Assembly: GCA_030632865.1 (NCBI GenBank)
Contig: DAOVTY010000079.1
Span: 1 to 11,308, forward strand
DNA length: 11,308 nucleotides
Source of the DNA: Bacteroidota bacterium
GTDB lineage: Bacteria; Bacteroidota; Bacteroidia; Bacteroidales; Prolixibacteraceae
Reading direction: 5' to 3'
In this document: positions 1 to 7,207 of the stretch, piece by piece
Numbering within the stretch: position 1 is the stretch's first letter
How the letters are laid out: each line of letters starts with the position of its first letter
Program-made: the position numbers and the translations under genes
Notes under the pieces: model-generated
Database searches by the model: none
What the model was told of the DNA's origin: nothing
The model's input: only the letters and a program-made list of their open reading frames with translations

Positions 1-1
1 A

Positions 2-85
2 TTAGCTACTTCTAATTTCGATATTGTTGATCAGTACCACAATGAATTTGAAAGACTCTGGAAAGATATGTTTGATTTTAAATAA
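2..85 (+). CDS. C-terminal end of an unidentified protein (possibly phospholipase D-like), cut by the window edge
   Basis: An open frame enters from the left edge and ends at TAA 83-85, giving 27 residues with the charged, aromatic tail QYHNEFERLWKDMFDF. A tail of the type 'N-x-E-F-E-R-L-W' after a short loop is often seen at the end of phospholipase D-like (HKD) nuclease or transferase domains, where it follows the last strand. No catalytic motif lies inside the window, so this family guess is weak. The frame is the only one of the three forward frames that stays open here, and it converges on the leftward metallophosphoesterase with an AT-rich hairpin between them. That arrangement fits a real gene end. 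Confidence 0.5.
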   Translation, partial: LATSNFDIVDQYHNEFERLWKDMFDFK

Positions 86-119
86 TCTATTTCAAACCTT
101 TTTTTCAAAATAATATTGT

Positions 120-148
120 AAAAATGATGAATTCTAATTTTCATTTTT
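120..148. terminator. AT-rich bidirectional hairpin between convergent genes
   Basis: AAAAATGA (120-127) pairs with TCATTTTT (141-148), an 8-bp stem around a 13-base loop. The outer ends give a U-run on either strand, so the hairpin could end both the rightward partial gene and the leftward metallophosphoesterase gene. The stem is almost all A-T, so its strength is uncertain. Its position between two convergent stops is the main support. Confidence 0.45.
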
Positions 149-154
149 CTGCTT

Positions 155-658
155 TTAAATTAATTCGTTACGCGGAATTTCCCAAATTTCCATATCACGA
201 ATATCTTCCCCATCAATAGAAAAACGTAATGCAGTACATGCTTTATGAAAACCTGTATTACCTGCAGCTCCAGGATTTATGTGCAAAAAATCGAGCTTTT
301 TATCGTAAATAACCTTTAAAATATGTGAGTGCCCCGAAATAAAAATATCGGGCGAATTTGTATAAATATCAGGCTTAACAAACCTTTCGTATCTACCAGG
401 ATATCCTCCAATATGAGTCATCCAAATATCCACACCCTCACATTTAAACCGTTGATGAAGTGGATGAACAGCGCGTAATTCGTGTCCGTCGATATTACCG
501 CAAACCGCTTTAAACGGTTTAAAAGTTGCCAATTTATCTGAAGTTTCAACATTCCCAATATCGCCGGCATGCCAAATTTCATCAACTTTATCGAAAAATA
601 AAAATAGTCTTTCGTTAATAAAACCATGTGTATCCGACAATAAACCGATGCGTCTCAT
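155..658 (-). CDS. YfcE/MJ0936-type metallophosphoesterase (phosphodiesterase)
   Basis: This 167-residue protein has the full metal-site set of the small calcineurin-like phosphoesterases: SDTHG (D9, H11), GD (D33), GNID (N55), H82 in THIGG, and GHSH (H110, H112). The closing 'INPGAAG' stretch is also typical. These residues bind two divalent metals, usually Mn or Ni, and hydrolyse phosphodiesters in the cytoplasm. The family has activity on model substrates and sometimes on cyclic nucleotides, and the true substrate is usually unknown. The length matches the family (about 160-180 residues) and the protein has no signal peptide. The ATG start gives the standard N-terminus a few residues before the first metal motif. 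The gene is divergent from the monooxygenase operon and shares a 93-bp intergenic region with it. Confidence 0.9.
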   Translation of the reverse strand: MRRIGLLSDTHGFINERLFLFFDKVDEIWHAGDIGNVETSDKLATFKPFKAVCGNIDGHELRAVHPLHQRFKCEGVDIWMTHIGGYPGRYERFVKPDIYTNSPDIFISGHSHILKVIYDKKLDFLHINPGAAGNTGFHKACTALRFSIDGEDIRDMEIWEIPRNELI

Positions 659-692
659 AAAATATATATTTTTCAGTAGTTGTAAATTAAAC

Positions 693-700
693 TAAATTTG
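693..700 (+). promoter_or_regulatory. Bacteroidota -7 promoter element for the rightward operon
   Basis: TAAATTTG matches TAnnTTTG exactly. Nineteen bases upstream lies TTTT (670-673), a one-mismatch version of the TTTG -33 element. Initiation would be expected near 706, leaving an AT-rich leader of about 45 bases before the ATG at 752. The site sits in the divergent gap, where a rightward promoter is needed. Confidence 0.5.
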
Positions 701-751
701 TTCTTTCGTAATGCAAATTAATAAAAAAATAAATAAATTAAACATAAAAAA

Positions 752-1030
752 ATGATTTCAATAATTGCAAAATTTTCAATAAAAAAAGACGAAGAATCTA
801 AATTCTTATCACTTATAAACGGGCTTATAAAACTATCGTTAGCCGAAGAAGGTTGCATTGAATATGCACTACAAAAACATACCGAAAAATCATGGACTTA
901 TTGTTTAATAGAAAAATGGAAGGACTCTGAAGCGGTTAATTTTCATAACAACACAATACATTTTACTACCACAGTTCCGAAACTTATTGAAATAGCAGAA
1001 GTGGAAATTGACGTGTACAAACCACTATAA
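752..1030 (+). CDS. ABM-domain protein, putative quinol/antibiotic-biosynthesis-type monooxygenase
   Basis: This 92-residue protein spans one dimeric alpha/beta-barrel (ABM) domain. The family signature is visible: EEGCIEY at 32-38, the IEKWKD strand at 53-58, then a helix with H65 and H70 in the usual 'H-x4-H' spacing. The best-known relative, YgiN of E. coli, is linked to quinol oxidation. Others oxidise polyketides without a cofactor, and many have no known substrate. It is cytoplasmic, with no signal peptide, and probably works as a homodimer. It is the first gene after the promoter at about 693, and the next gene starts 20 bases after its stop, so it probably leads an operon. The fold is secure; the substrate cannot be read from sequence. 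Confidence 0.85.
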   Translation: MISIIAKFSIKKDEESKFLSLINGLIKLSLAEEGCIEYALQKHTEKSWTYCLIEKWKDSEAVNFHNNTIHFTTTVPKLIEIAEVEIDVYKPL

Positions 1031-1050
1031 TTATTATTTAATTTTTTATT

Positions 1051-1545
1051 ATGAAACGAGTTGTAATAGTACGTCATGCAAAATCTGTTCCTTACGGTTA
1101 CGATGACGATTTTAATAGAGACCTGAAAGATCGGGGGAAAAATGATGCAGACAGGGTTAGCAATGAGTTACAAAAAAAGGGTATTAAAGCCGATGCAATG
1201 ATTTCTAGCCCAGCAAAGCGTGCAATTAAAACAGCACGCATTTTTGCAGAGAATCTTAGTTTCAACAATAAAAATATTTTGCAGAATCAAGATATTTTTG
1301 ATGGATTAACCACTTCCGAATTTCTTGATCTAATTCATGATTTACCTGAAGACGTCGAGACTGCGTTCTTTTTTGGTCACAACCCGGGATTCTACTATTT
1401 CGTTAATAATCTTTCGAAGAATTTCAATGGCGACATGCCAACTTGTTCAACTGTTGGAATTGATTTTGATGTTAACTCGTGGAGCGAAGTTGAAGCACGT
1501 TCGGGAAATATAGCTTTTCAAATAGTACCAAGAATGTTCAAATAA
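1051..1545 (+). CDS. SixA-like histidine phosphatase
   Basis: This 164-residue protein is a single histidine-phosphatase (phosphoglycerate-mutase fold) domain of the SixA type. The catalytic set is complete: RHA with R8 and H9 (H9 forms the phosphohistidine), R57 in SSPAKRA, and H110 in FGHNPGF. The start at M1 places the RHG-like motif at residue 8, as in SixA. E. coli SixA removes phosphate from histidine in phosphorelay or PTS proteins. In Bacteroidota the target is not established, so the substrate here is unknown. It lies 20 bases after the ABM gene and 47 before rsmE, on the same strand with no terminator seen between, which fits co-transcription. Confidence 0.88.
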   Translation: MKRVVIVRHAKSVPYGYDDDFNRDLKDRGKNDADRVSNELQKKGIKADAMISSPAKRAIKTARIFAENLSFNNKNILQNQDIFDGLTTSEFLDLIHDLPEDVETAFFFGHNPGFYYFVNNLSKNFNGDMPTCSTVGIDFDVNSWSEVEARSGNIAFQIVPRMFK

Positions 1546-1592
1546 ACATCTCAAATGTTTTATCTTCGAAAACTTAAAACTTATTCATAAAA

Positions 1593-2294
1593 GTGCAACT
1601 ATTTTATATTCCAAATATTTCCGGTTCAGAAGTAATTCTTAGTGAAGCAGAATCGAAACACGCAATTCGTGTTTTACGGTTAACGGTTAATTCTGAAATA
1701 CAATTAATTGATGGGAAAGGTGGTTTTTATGAAGCTGTGATTTCTGTTGCGCATCCAAAAAAGTGCAAACTTTTAATCACCAACACAATCGCAGAATTTG
1801 AAAAAAAAGACTTTAAGCTGCACATTGCAATTGCACCCACAAAAAACATAGATCGCTTTGAATGGTTTCTTGAGAAATGTACCGAAATTGGAATCGACGA
1901 AATTACACCTATTATTTCAGAACACTCCGAAAGAAAAGTGATTAAACATGAAAGGCTGGAAAAAATAGTTGTTGCAGCTACTAAACAATCGCTAAAAGCT
2001 TATATTCCAAAACTGAACACATTAATTGATTTTAAAACTTTTATTGAAAGTGCAAACCATAACAATAAATTTATAGCACATTGTATTGAAGGAGAAAAAC
2101 CTCATTTAAAATACTCAATTCAAAAAAATGAAGACATATTAATTCTTATTGGACCGGAAGGTGATTTTAGTCCTGAAGAGGTTGTACTAGCAAAAGAAAA
2201 TGGGTTTAAAGAAATTTCGTTGGGTTCATCTCGATTACGCACAGAAACTGCAGGAATAGTTGCATGTCATATTGTAAATTTAGTGAACGAATAA
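1593..2294 (+). CDS. rsmE: 16S rRNA (uracil-1498-N3)-methyltransferase RsmE
   Basis: RsmE transfers a methyl group from S-adenosylmethionine to N3 of U1498 of 16S rRNA in the 30S subunit. The 233-residue protein has a PUA-like N-terminal domain (SKHAIRVLRL, residues 21-30) and a SPOUT domain. The SPOUT trefoil knot is marked by GPEGDFS (187-193) and LGSSRLRTETA (210-220), which form the SAM pocket. The start is GTG, not ATG: no in-frame ATG lies between the preceding stop region and this codon, and the resulting N-terminus MQLFYIPN is that of Bacteroidota RsmE proteins. Length is normal. It sits third in the operon, 45 bases before the DUF4159 gene. Confidence 0.95.
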   Translation: MQLFYIPNISGSEVILSEAESKHAIRVLRLTVNSEIQLIDGKGGFYEAVISVAHPKKCKLLITNTIAEFEKKDFKLHIAIAPTKNIDRFEWFLEKCTEIGIDEITPIISEHSERKVIKHERLEKIVVAATKQSLKAYIPKLNTLIDFKTFIESANHNNKFIAHCIEGEKPHLKYSIQKNEDILILIGPEGDFSPEEVVLAKENGFKEISLGSSRLRTETAGIVACHIVNLVNE

Positions 2295-2339
2295 TGTTCT
2301 AATTCAATTATGAATTGTATTTTTCGAAAAAAATAAAAC

Positions 2340-2993
2340 ATGAAAATTCTACTTTTTCTAATAACTATTCTGATAGGAAATACCATTAATGCTCAAAACC
2401 AAGGAGTAAAAATTGCACTGCTAAAATATAATGGTGGTGGCGACTGGTACTCCGATCCCACTGCATTGCCAAATCTCATAAAATATTGTAATCAGAATTT
2501 AAAAACTAATATTTACCCCGAACCATCTACAATTGAAATTGGGAGTCCCGAGATATTTAATTTTCCATTTACACATTTAACAGGGCATGGGAATATTATT
2601 CTTTCTGAGAGTGAAGCCATGAATTTAAGGGTTTATCTAGAAGCCGGTGGGTTTATACATGTTGACGATAATTTTGGGTTAGATGAATATTTCCGCCGCG
2701 AAATGAAAAAAGTTTTCCCCAGTAAAAAGTTTATTGAACTGCCTCCCTCCCACCCAATTTTTCATCAGAAATATGATTTAAAAGAAGGACTTCCTAAAAT
2801 ACACGAACACGACAAAAAACCAGCGCAAGCGTTCGGACTTTTTATTGAGGAGCGGATGGTTTGCTTATACACTTTTGAATCGGATTTAGGAGATGGATGG
2901 GAAGATCCCGAGGTTCATAACGACTCTGCCGAACTTAGCGAAAAAGCATTAAAAATGGGTGCTAATATTATTTCATTTGTTTTTGGGCAATAG
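2340..2993 (+). CDS. Secreted DUF4159-domain protein, function unknown
   Basis: This 217-residue protein begins with a signal peptide (hydrophobic residues 3-13, likely cleavage after NA-Q at about 18-19), so it should act in the periplasm. The rest is a stand-alone DUF4159 domain. Conserved-looking blocks are YNGGGDWYSDPTALPNL (30-46), LTGHGN (80-85), and EAGGFIHVDDNFG (101-113). The domain is predicted to have a flavodoxin/glutamine-amidotransferase-like Rossmann fold. The 'GGGDWY' and 'HxDD' blocks contain the most conserved polar residues. Larger family members carry extra membrane and von Willebrand-type regions; this one does not. It follows rsmE by 45 bases on the same strand. I know of no established biochemical role. 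Confidence 0.85.
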   Translation: MKILLFLITILIGNTINAQNQGVKIALLKYNGGGDWYSDPTALPNLIKYCNQNLKTNIYPEPSTIEIGSPEIFNFPFTHLTGHGNIILSESEAMNLRVYLEAGGFIHVDDNFGLDEYFRREMKKVFPSKKFIELPPSHPIFHQKYDLKEGLPKIHEHDKKPAQAFGLFIEERMVCLYTFESDLGDGWEDPEVHNDSAELSEKALKMGANIISFVFGQ

Positions 2994-3090
2994 AAAAGAC
3001 CCTCCTAAATCTTTCCGAAAAAGGGAAGGAAAAGAAAAACAACATTTTTTTAATCAACTTTATAGTTTAATAATTTCATAATTTTTTCAA

Positions 3091-3666
3091 ATGAAAGTAG
3101 TAGCATTTAACGGTAGTCCAAGGAGAAAAGGCAACACAAAAATTCTGATCGACACTGTTTTTTCTATCCTTGAAAAAGAGGGGATTGAAACAGAAATGAT
3201 TCAGTTGGGAAACAAACTAGTACATGGTTGCACGGCTTGCGGAAAATGCAAAGAGATTCAGAATGGAAAGTGTCACATTAAAAATGACCATCTAAATTAT
3301 TGTATCGATAAAATGATTGAAGCCGACGGGATTATTATTGGCTCGCCAGTATATTTTGCAGATGTAACTACTGAAGTAAAGGCACTTATTGATGTTGCCG
3401 GTTATGTAGTTCGTGCAAACGGACATTTGTTGAAACGTAAAGTCGGTGCCGGAATTGTTGCTGTAAGACGAGGTGGTGCACTTCCTACTTTCGAAACATT
3501 GAACAACTTTTTTCTCATTAACCAAATGGTTGTTCCGGGTTCGAGCTATTGGAACTTTGCAATTGGGCGAAACCCCGGCGAGGTTTTAAACGATGAGGAG
3601 GGAATGCAAACAATGCATGATTTAGCTAAAAATATGGCTTGGTTGTTAAAAAAAATCAATCAATAA
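3091..3666 (+). CDS. NAD(P)H-dependent flavodoxin-fold oxidoreductase, iron-sulfur flavoprotein type
   Basis: The 191-residue protein is a flavodoxin-like FMN reductase. GSPRRKGNT (8-16) is the FMN phosphate-binding loop, and IIIGSPVYFADVT is the second flavin loop. Four cysteines at 47, 50, 53 and 61 make a C-x2-C-x2-C-x7-C cluster, within the compact spacing known from archaeal iron-sulfur flavoproteins, which bind a [4Fe-4S] cluster beside FMN. Proteins of this group move electrons in the cytoplasm and often respond to oxidative stress, but some relatives with similar cysteines do not bind iron. There is no signal peptide. It starts 97 bases after the DUF4159 gene, so it may have its own promoter, though I find no exact consensus there. 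Confidence 0.87.
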   Translation: MKVVAFNGSPRRKGNTKILIDTVFSILEKEGIETEMIQLGNKLVHGCTACGKCKEIQNGKCHIKNDHLNYCIDKMIEADGIIIGSPVYFADVTTEVKALIDVAGYVVRANGHLLKRKVGAGIVAVRRGGALPTFETLNNFFLINQMVVPGSSYWNFAIGRNPGEVLNDEEGMQTMHDLAKNMAWLLKKINQ

Positions 3667-3727
3667 TTTTGGTTTATTGTAAACATTTTCGAAGTTTTTA
3701 GGTTAGTGTATTGTTTTAATTAATTGG

Positions 3728-4363
3728 ATGAAGACAATTATTTTCTGTTTGTTAGTACTCACTGCATTATATTCTGCAGCACAAAAAGGTTCTGACTTTT
3801 CGTACGGAATTGATGGAAGTTTGCTATTAAATTCGGCTACCCTACCAGAAATTGAACTGAATACAGATATCGCAAATATTATTGACGGCGGAAATATTGT
3901 TAAAGGAAAAGCGAATTACGCTGACTTAACTTTTAATTACAGATTTGGTGGATTCGTAAAATACGACCATGGATTTGGTTTTGGAATTGTTGAATTAAAT
4001 TACACAACTACCAAAATTAGAAAAGAGGTAGAATTGAATAGCAATCAGTTTTTTGGCAGCGATAGTTTTATTTTAACAACTTTAGAAAGGGAATTCTCTT
4101 ATTTAGACATTGCTCTTTCGTACAATATTTATCTATCAAACAAATTATTTTTCAGTTTAGGAATAACTCCAGCTTTGCTTCTTTCAAATTCTGGAAGTCA
4201 AAAGCCCAATAATTTCGATATACGTGCAACAACAGGATTAGGATTTTATTTAACAGATAAAATATCGTTATCAACTATGGTGGAGCTTGGAATTTTAGAA
4301 GTTTATAGCGGCACCTACATTCATAATATTATGCTTCCCGTTACATTACATTTCGCATTTTAA
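3728..4363 (+). CDS. Outer-membrane beta-barrel protein, PorT-like, function unknown
   Basis: The 211-residue protein starts with a signal peptide (hydrophobic 3-13, likely cleavage after SAA-Q). The rest is made of short alternating strands rich in Gly, aromatic and polar residues, such as FGGFVKYDHGFGFGIVELNY and RATTGLGFYLTDKISLSTMVE. It ends in a strand finishing with phenylalanine (LPVTLHFAF), the C-terminal signature recognised by the outer-membrane assembly machinery. This pattern fits a small beta-barrel of about eight strands of the PorT/OmpA-barrel type common in Bacteroidota. No peptidoglycan-binding or TonB domain is present. It lies 61 bases after the flavoprotein gene and its stop is 12 bases from the convergent XRE gene. 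Specific function cannot be inferred. Confidence 0.75.
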   Translation: MKTIIFCLLVLTALYSAAQKGSDFSYGIDGSLLLNSATLPEIELNTDIANIIDGGNIVKGKANYADLTFNYRFGGFVKYDHGFGFGIVELNYTTTKIRKEVELNSNQFFGSDSFILTTLEREFSYLDIALSYNIYLSNKLFFSLGITPALLLSNSGSQKPNNFDIRATTGLGFYLTDKISLSTMVELGILEVYSGTYIHNIMLPVTLHFAF

Positions 4364-4375
4364 AAAATAAGGGGC

Positions 4376-4585
4376 TTAATCGTCATGTGCAAATTCCAGA
4401 ATATCTCCTGGCTGACAATCCAGAATTTCGCAAATGGCTTCCATAGTAGAAAATCGAATAGCTTTTGCTTTTCCCTTTTTAAGTATCGATAGATTTGCCA
4501 TTGTAATTCCTACTCTTTGCGACAGCACAGTTAAACTCATTTTTCGTCTCGCCATCATTACATCCAAATTTACAATTATTGCCAT
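4376..4585 (-). CDS. XRE-family (YozG-like) transcriptional regulator
   Basis: This 69-residue protein is almost only a Cro/C1-type helix-turn-helix. The helices cover about residues 17-37 (MSLTVLSQRVGITMANLSIL) followed by FSTMEAICEILDCQPGDILEF, the usual last two helices. The start is set at ATG 4585-4583, two bases after the stop of the DUF2975 gene. An upstream TTG at 4690 would add 35 residues that only overlap the coding frame of that gene, and was rejected. Small XRE proteins of this type are regularly paired with DUF2975 membrane proteins, as in Bacillus yozG, and are thought to act together, possibly with the membrane protein sequestering or sensing for the regulator. The signal and target genes are unknown. 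Confidence 0.9.
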   Translation of the reverse strand: MAIIVNLDVMMARRKMSLTVLSQRVGITMANLSILKKGKAKAIRFSTMEAICEILDCQPGDILEFAHDD

Positions 4586-4587
4586 TG

Positions 4588-5214
4588 CTAAATAGTTAAT
4601 TCGTTTTCCTCTTCTAATTGCATTCCTTTCAAAAATATGTGTGATAAAACCAGCGTAAATAAGGCACCAATAAGAACTCCCGTAAACCAACGACTCGTAT
4701 CTACAATTTCTACCAGTTCAAAAGTAAAACTCTGAACAATAGTATATTTAAAGATTTGCATATAAACCACCAAGAAAAACCAAAAGCCAAACAAACTCCA
4801 CCCTAATTTGCGTAGTAACTCAAAATTTATTTTTTCAAAAATTCGTCCTTCGCTTACATTTCTAATAAAACGATGAAATAGAAACACCAACCAAAAAAGG
4901 AAGGGAGCAAGTACCAATAATGGTGAAACTAATCTTTTTATAATAAACAAAGGAGCATCGATAAAATTAACTTTACCACGAGCTTCTACAATTTCAATCT
5001 CCAACTCTTGCCCATTAATATATGCATTACCTACCTCGTTAAAATTTACTTCAACAGGCATTTCAACAGAAAATTGTATCTCTTTTAAGTCGAATAACCC
5101 AGTAACAACAGTTAAACTAAAAATAACAGCAAATAAACAGACTACTGCAGATAAATAGTAAACAATAGAAGTGATTATATAAATAACTCGGATACTCAAT
5201 GGTGTTTTTTGCAT
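4588..5214 (-). CDS. DUF2975 integral membrane protein, partner of the XRE regulator
   Basis: The 208-residue protein has four predicted membrane segments at about 10-37, 88-115, 136-158 and 176-195. A polar, beta-rich section of about 50 residues lies between the first two. The GRIFEKINFELLRKLGW stretch before the third segment and the acidic end EEENELTI fit DUF2975. The start is ATG 5214-5212. A TTG at 5241 would add nine residues but lies inside the -7 promoter element, so it cannot be in the transcript. The XRE gene begins two bases after the stop, a translationally coupled arrangement. This fits a two-gene sensor/regulator module in the inner membrane and cytoplasm. The biochemical role of the membrane protein is not established. 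Confidence 0.88.
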   Translation of the reverse strand: MQKTPLSIRVIYIITSIVYYLSAVVCLFAVIFSLTVVTGLFDLKEIQFSVEMPVEVNFNEVGNAYINGQELEIEIVEARGKVNFIDAPLFIIKRLVSPLLVLAPFLFWLVFLFHRFIRNVSEGRIFEKINFELLRKLGWSLFGFWFFLVVYMQIFKYTIVQSFTFELVEIVDTSRWFTGVLIGALFTLVLSHIFLKGMQLEEENELTI

Positions 5215-5238
5215 GGCCTTTGTTTTTAAAATTCTATA

Positions 5239-5269
5239 CAAACATACACACTATTTATTATTAAACAAA
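5239..5269 (-). promoter_or_regulatory. Bacteroidota promoter (TTTG-N19-TATGTTTG) for the DUF2975-XRE pair
   Basis: On the minus strand, TTTG (5269-5266) is followed after 19 bases by TATGTTTG (5246-5239), an exact match to the TTTG / TAnnTTTG consensus with normal spacing. Initiation is expected near 5233, giving a leader of about 19 bases before the ATG at 5214. The position also settles the start codon, since the alternative TTG at 5241 is inside the element. Confidence 0.75.
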
Positions 5270-5346
5270 TATTTTTTATTGTTTTGCGATAATTATTTAT
5301 TCTTTATTGAATAATCACGACTGCAACAAATCAAGTTTAAAATCAT

Positions 5347-5377
5347 AAAAAAGCCCTTCTGCAGAAACAGAAAGGCT
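5347..5377 (-). terminator. Intrinsic terminator of pfp
   Basis: Read on the minus strand, AGCCTTTCTG (5377-5368) pairs with CAGAAGGGCT (5361-5352). This is a 10-bp stem with one G-U pair and a six-base loop, followed at once by a U-run (5352-5347). It lies 25 bases after the pfp stop and has no U-run in the other direction, so it serves pfp alone and separates it from the DUF2975-XRE promoter. Confidence 0.88.
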
Positions 5378-5401
5378 CTTGTATAAATATGTTTTTTGGA
5401 A

Positions 5402-7054
5402 CTATGCTTGTTCTAATTTTAATGTTTCTGTTGTAGGATCACAAACTTCAGTTGGGCCAAAATATTGAATAGGACCGGGATAAATAAAACAGGTATTAAA
5501 CGCCCACTCTCCACGTTTCGATTTAAAGTATTTATACGGTGCTCCATCCAATTCAACCAATGCTTTTTGAATAACCGGTTTCATGTGACCATGACGTTTT
5601 TCCATATTCATCATCATTGTAACTGGTACTCCTCCAGCAATCCACTCATCGGCTGGTAATGTTAAATTTCGAACCGATGACATGTAACCGGTTTTTCCTT
5701 CGGCAACTAAAACTGATGCCGTAAATCCCAATGAGTAGCAATAGTCGGCATCGAAATTTGAAGGAGCTGCACAACGACCTTCATATCCAAAAAAGTGATA
5801 CTGAGTTCCAAAAGCACCGGAGTATTCGCCACTTTTTTTCATTTCACTCAACTTCGTTTTCACCATTTCTCCCAACAATTTTTCTGTTTCGATTAACGAA
5901 ACCTGAACATTTCCGTGTGGGTCGCGATCGAGCATTAACTGACTTGCAATTCCTGATGGTAACGACAATAAAACTTTTGACGACTCGTCGGTAATTTTTT
6001 CTGCCACCCAAGCAATTCTGTGACTTTTTTTCAGATGTTTAAAATCTCTTTCAGTTTTTGTTCCATCAGCTAAAAGGTCATTTAATTCGGTTATCAGAAT
6101 CTTCATTTCAGGAATAAATTCTATCAATCCCTCGGGAATTAAAGCTACACCAAAATTGTCGCCATTTTCGGCTCGTTTAGAAATAATGCCTGCCATATAA
6201 CTCACAACTTCATCCAAAGTTTGTTGCTTTTTCTCAACTTCTTCAGAAATTAAAGTGATATTTGGCTGTGTTTTTAAGGCACACTCTAGACCAATATGAG
6301 ATGCAGAACGCCCCATTAATTTAATAAAATGCCAATATTTTTTTGCTGAATTTGAATCGCGTTGAATATTTCCGATTAATTCTGAATATACTTTTGTGGC
6401 AGTATCGAAACCAAACGAAGCTTCAATCATTTCATTTTTCAAATCGCCATCAATAGTTTTTGGGCAGCCAATAACCTGAACACCAGAATTTTTTGCTTCA
6501 TAATATTCTGCTAAGATACAAGCAGTTGTATTAGAATCGTCTCCTCCAATAATAACAAGCGAGTTTAAATCTAAATCTTTGGCAATCTCTAATCCTTTGT
6601 CGAATTGCCACTCTTCTTCCAATTTTGTTCGCCCCGAACCGATAATATCAAAACCACCTGTATTTCTGTAGCTATCAACAATATCTGCAGTTAATTCAAT
6701 ATATTTATGATCAACCAATCCTCCCGGTCCACCAAGAAAACCAAACAATTTACTTTTTTGATTAACATTTTTTATTCCGTCGAAAATACCGGAAATAACG
6801 TTATGTCCGCCTGGTGCTTGTCCACCCGACAAAATAACACCAACGTTAATTGGAGCTCTTTCAATAGCTTCATCACCTACTTCAAAAGATATGATAGGCA
6901 TTCCATAAGTATTTGGAAACAGCTCTTTAATCTCTTTTTGGTCAGCAACAGATTCTGTTTTCGATCCTTCAACCAATTTGCCAATCCCTTTCAAAGAGAC
7001 AGGAAGTTTTGGTTGGTATTTCAACCTCTCTTTTTCTAATGCACTAATATTCAT
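5402..7054 (-). CDS. pfp: Pyrophosphate-dependent 6-phosphofructokinase (diphosphate--fructose-6-phosphate 1-phosphotransferase)
   Basis: This cytoplasmic enzyme reversibly phosphorylates fructose 6-phosphate to fructose 1,6-bisphosphate with pyrophosphate, giving glycolysis and gluconeogenesis one shared step. At 550 residues it belongs to the long PPi-PFK clade shared with plants, spirochaetes and many Bacteroidota. The PPi signature is present: GGDDSNT (170-176), with a second Asp where ATP enzymes have Gly, and PKTIDGD (198-204), with Lys199 replacing the Gly of ATP enzymes. GGQAPGGHN (77-85) is the phosphate loop, MGRSASHIGLECAL contacts the sugar phosphate, and GYEGRCAAPSNFDADY is the clade-typical C-terminal block. 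The first ATG gives the expected N-terminus. The next gene upstream ends 153 bases away, so it probably has its own promoter (see 7087-7094). Confidence 0.95.
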   Translation of the reverse strand: MNISALEKERLKYQPKLPVSLKGIGKLVEGSKTESVADQKEIKELFPNTYGMPIISFEVGDEAIERAPINVGVILSGGQAPGGHNVISGIFDGIKNVNQKSKLFGFLGGPGGLVDHKYIELTADIVDSYRNTGGFDIIGSGRTKLEEEWQFDKGLEIAKDLDLNSLVIIGGDDSNTTACILAEYYEAKNSGVQVIGCPKTIDGDLKNEMIEASFGFDTATKVYSELIGNIQRDSNSAKKYWHFIKLMGRSASHIGLECALKTQPNITLISEEVEKKQQTLDEVVSYMAGIISKRAENGDNFGVALIPEGLIEFIPEMKILITELNDLLADGTKTERDFKHLKKSHRIAWVAEKITDESSKVLLSLPSGIASQLMLDRDPHGNVQVSLIETEKLLGEMVKTKLSEMKKSGEYSGAFGTQYHFFGYEGRCAAPSNFDADYCYSLGFTASVLVAEGKTGYMSSVRNLTLPADEWIAGGVPVTMMMNMEKRHGHMKPVIQKALVELDGAPYKYFKSKRGEWAFNTCFIYPGPIQYFGPTEVCDPTTETLKLEQA

Positions 7055-7086
7055 TTTGATTTTTTTATTCGGTTATAATTACAAGT

Positions 7087-7094
7087 CAAAAATA
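7087..7094 (-). promoter_or_regulatory. Possible -7 element of the pfp promoter
   Basis: The minus strand reads TATTTTTG, matching TAnnTTTG, 32 bases before the pfp ATG. No TTTG lies 19-21 bases further upstream, so only half of the promoter is supported. Confidence 0.35.
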
Positions 7095-7207
7095 ATGCAT
7101 TTTGTGGTGTTTACCTATGTAAAGAATTTTTCGTTGGTTGATTTAAAGAAAAGTTAAAAGGAATAACTACCCAGTTACAAAACTACCGAGTAATGGAGCA
7201 CAAATAT

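Noticed and set aside
2301..2316. AATTCA/TGAATT inverted repeat between rsmE and the DUF4159 gene
   Set aside because: Six A-T-rich base pairs are expected by chance in DNA this AT-rich, and no clear U-run follows directly.
3011..3051. Hairpin CTTTCC/GGGAAG followed by a T-run, as a terminator of the DUF4159 gene
   Set aside because: The stem is only 6 bp with a G-U pair, and the T-run starts 16 bases after it, too far for an intrinsic terminator.
4586..4690. Upstream TTG start extending the XRE gene by 35 codons
   Set aside because: The extension overlaps the DUF2975 coding frame and gives an unrelated N-terminus; the ATG two bases after the DUF2975 stop fits the family length.
5215..5241. 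TTG start extending the DUF2975 gene by nine codons
   Set aside because: The codon lies in the -7 promoter element, upstream of the expected transcription start.
7165..7187. Direct repeat AACTACC, two copies 16 bases apart, between pfp and the NagA-like gene
   Set aside because: Seven-base repeats occur by chance at this scale and neither copy is near a supported promoter.
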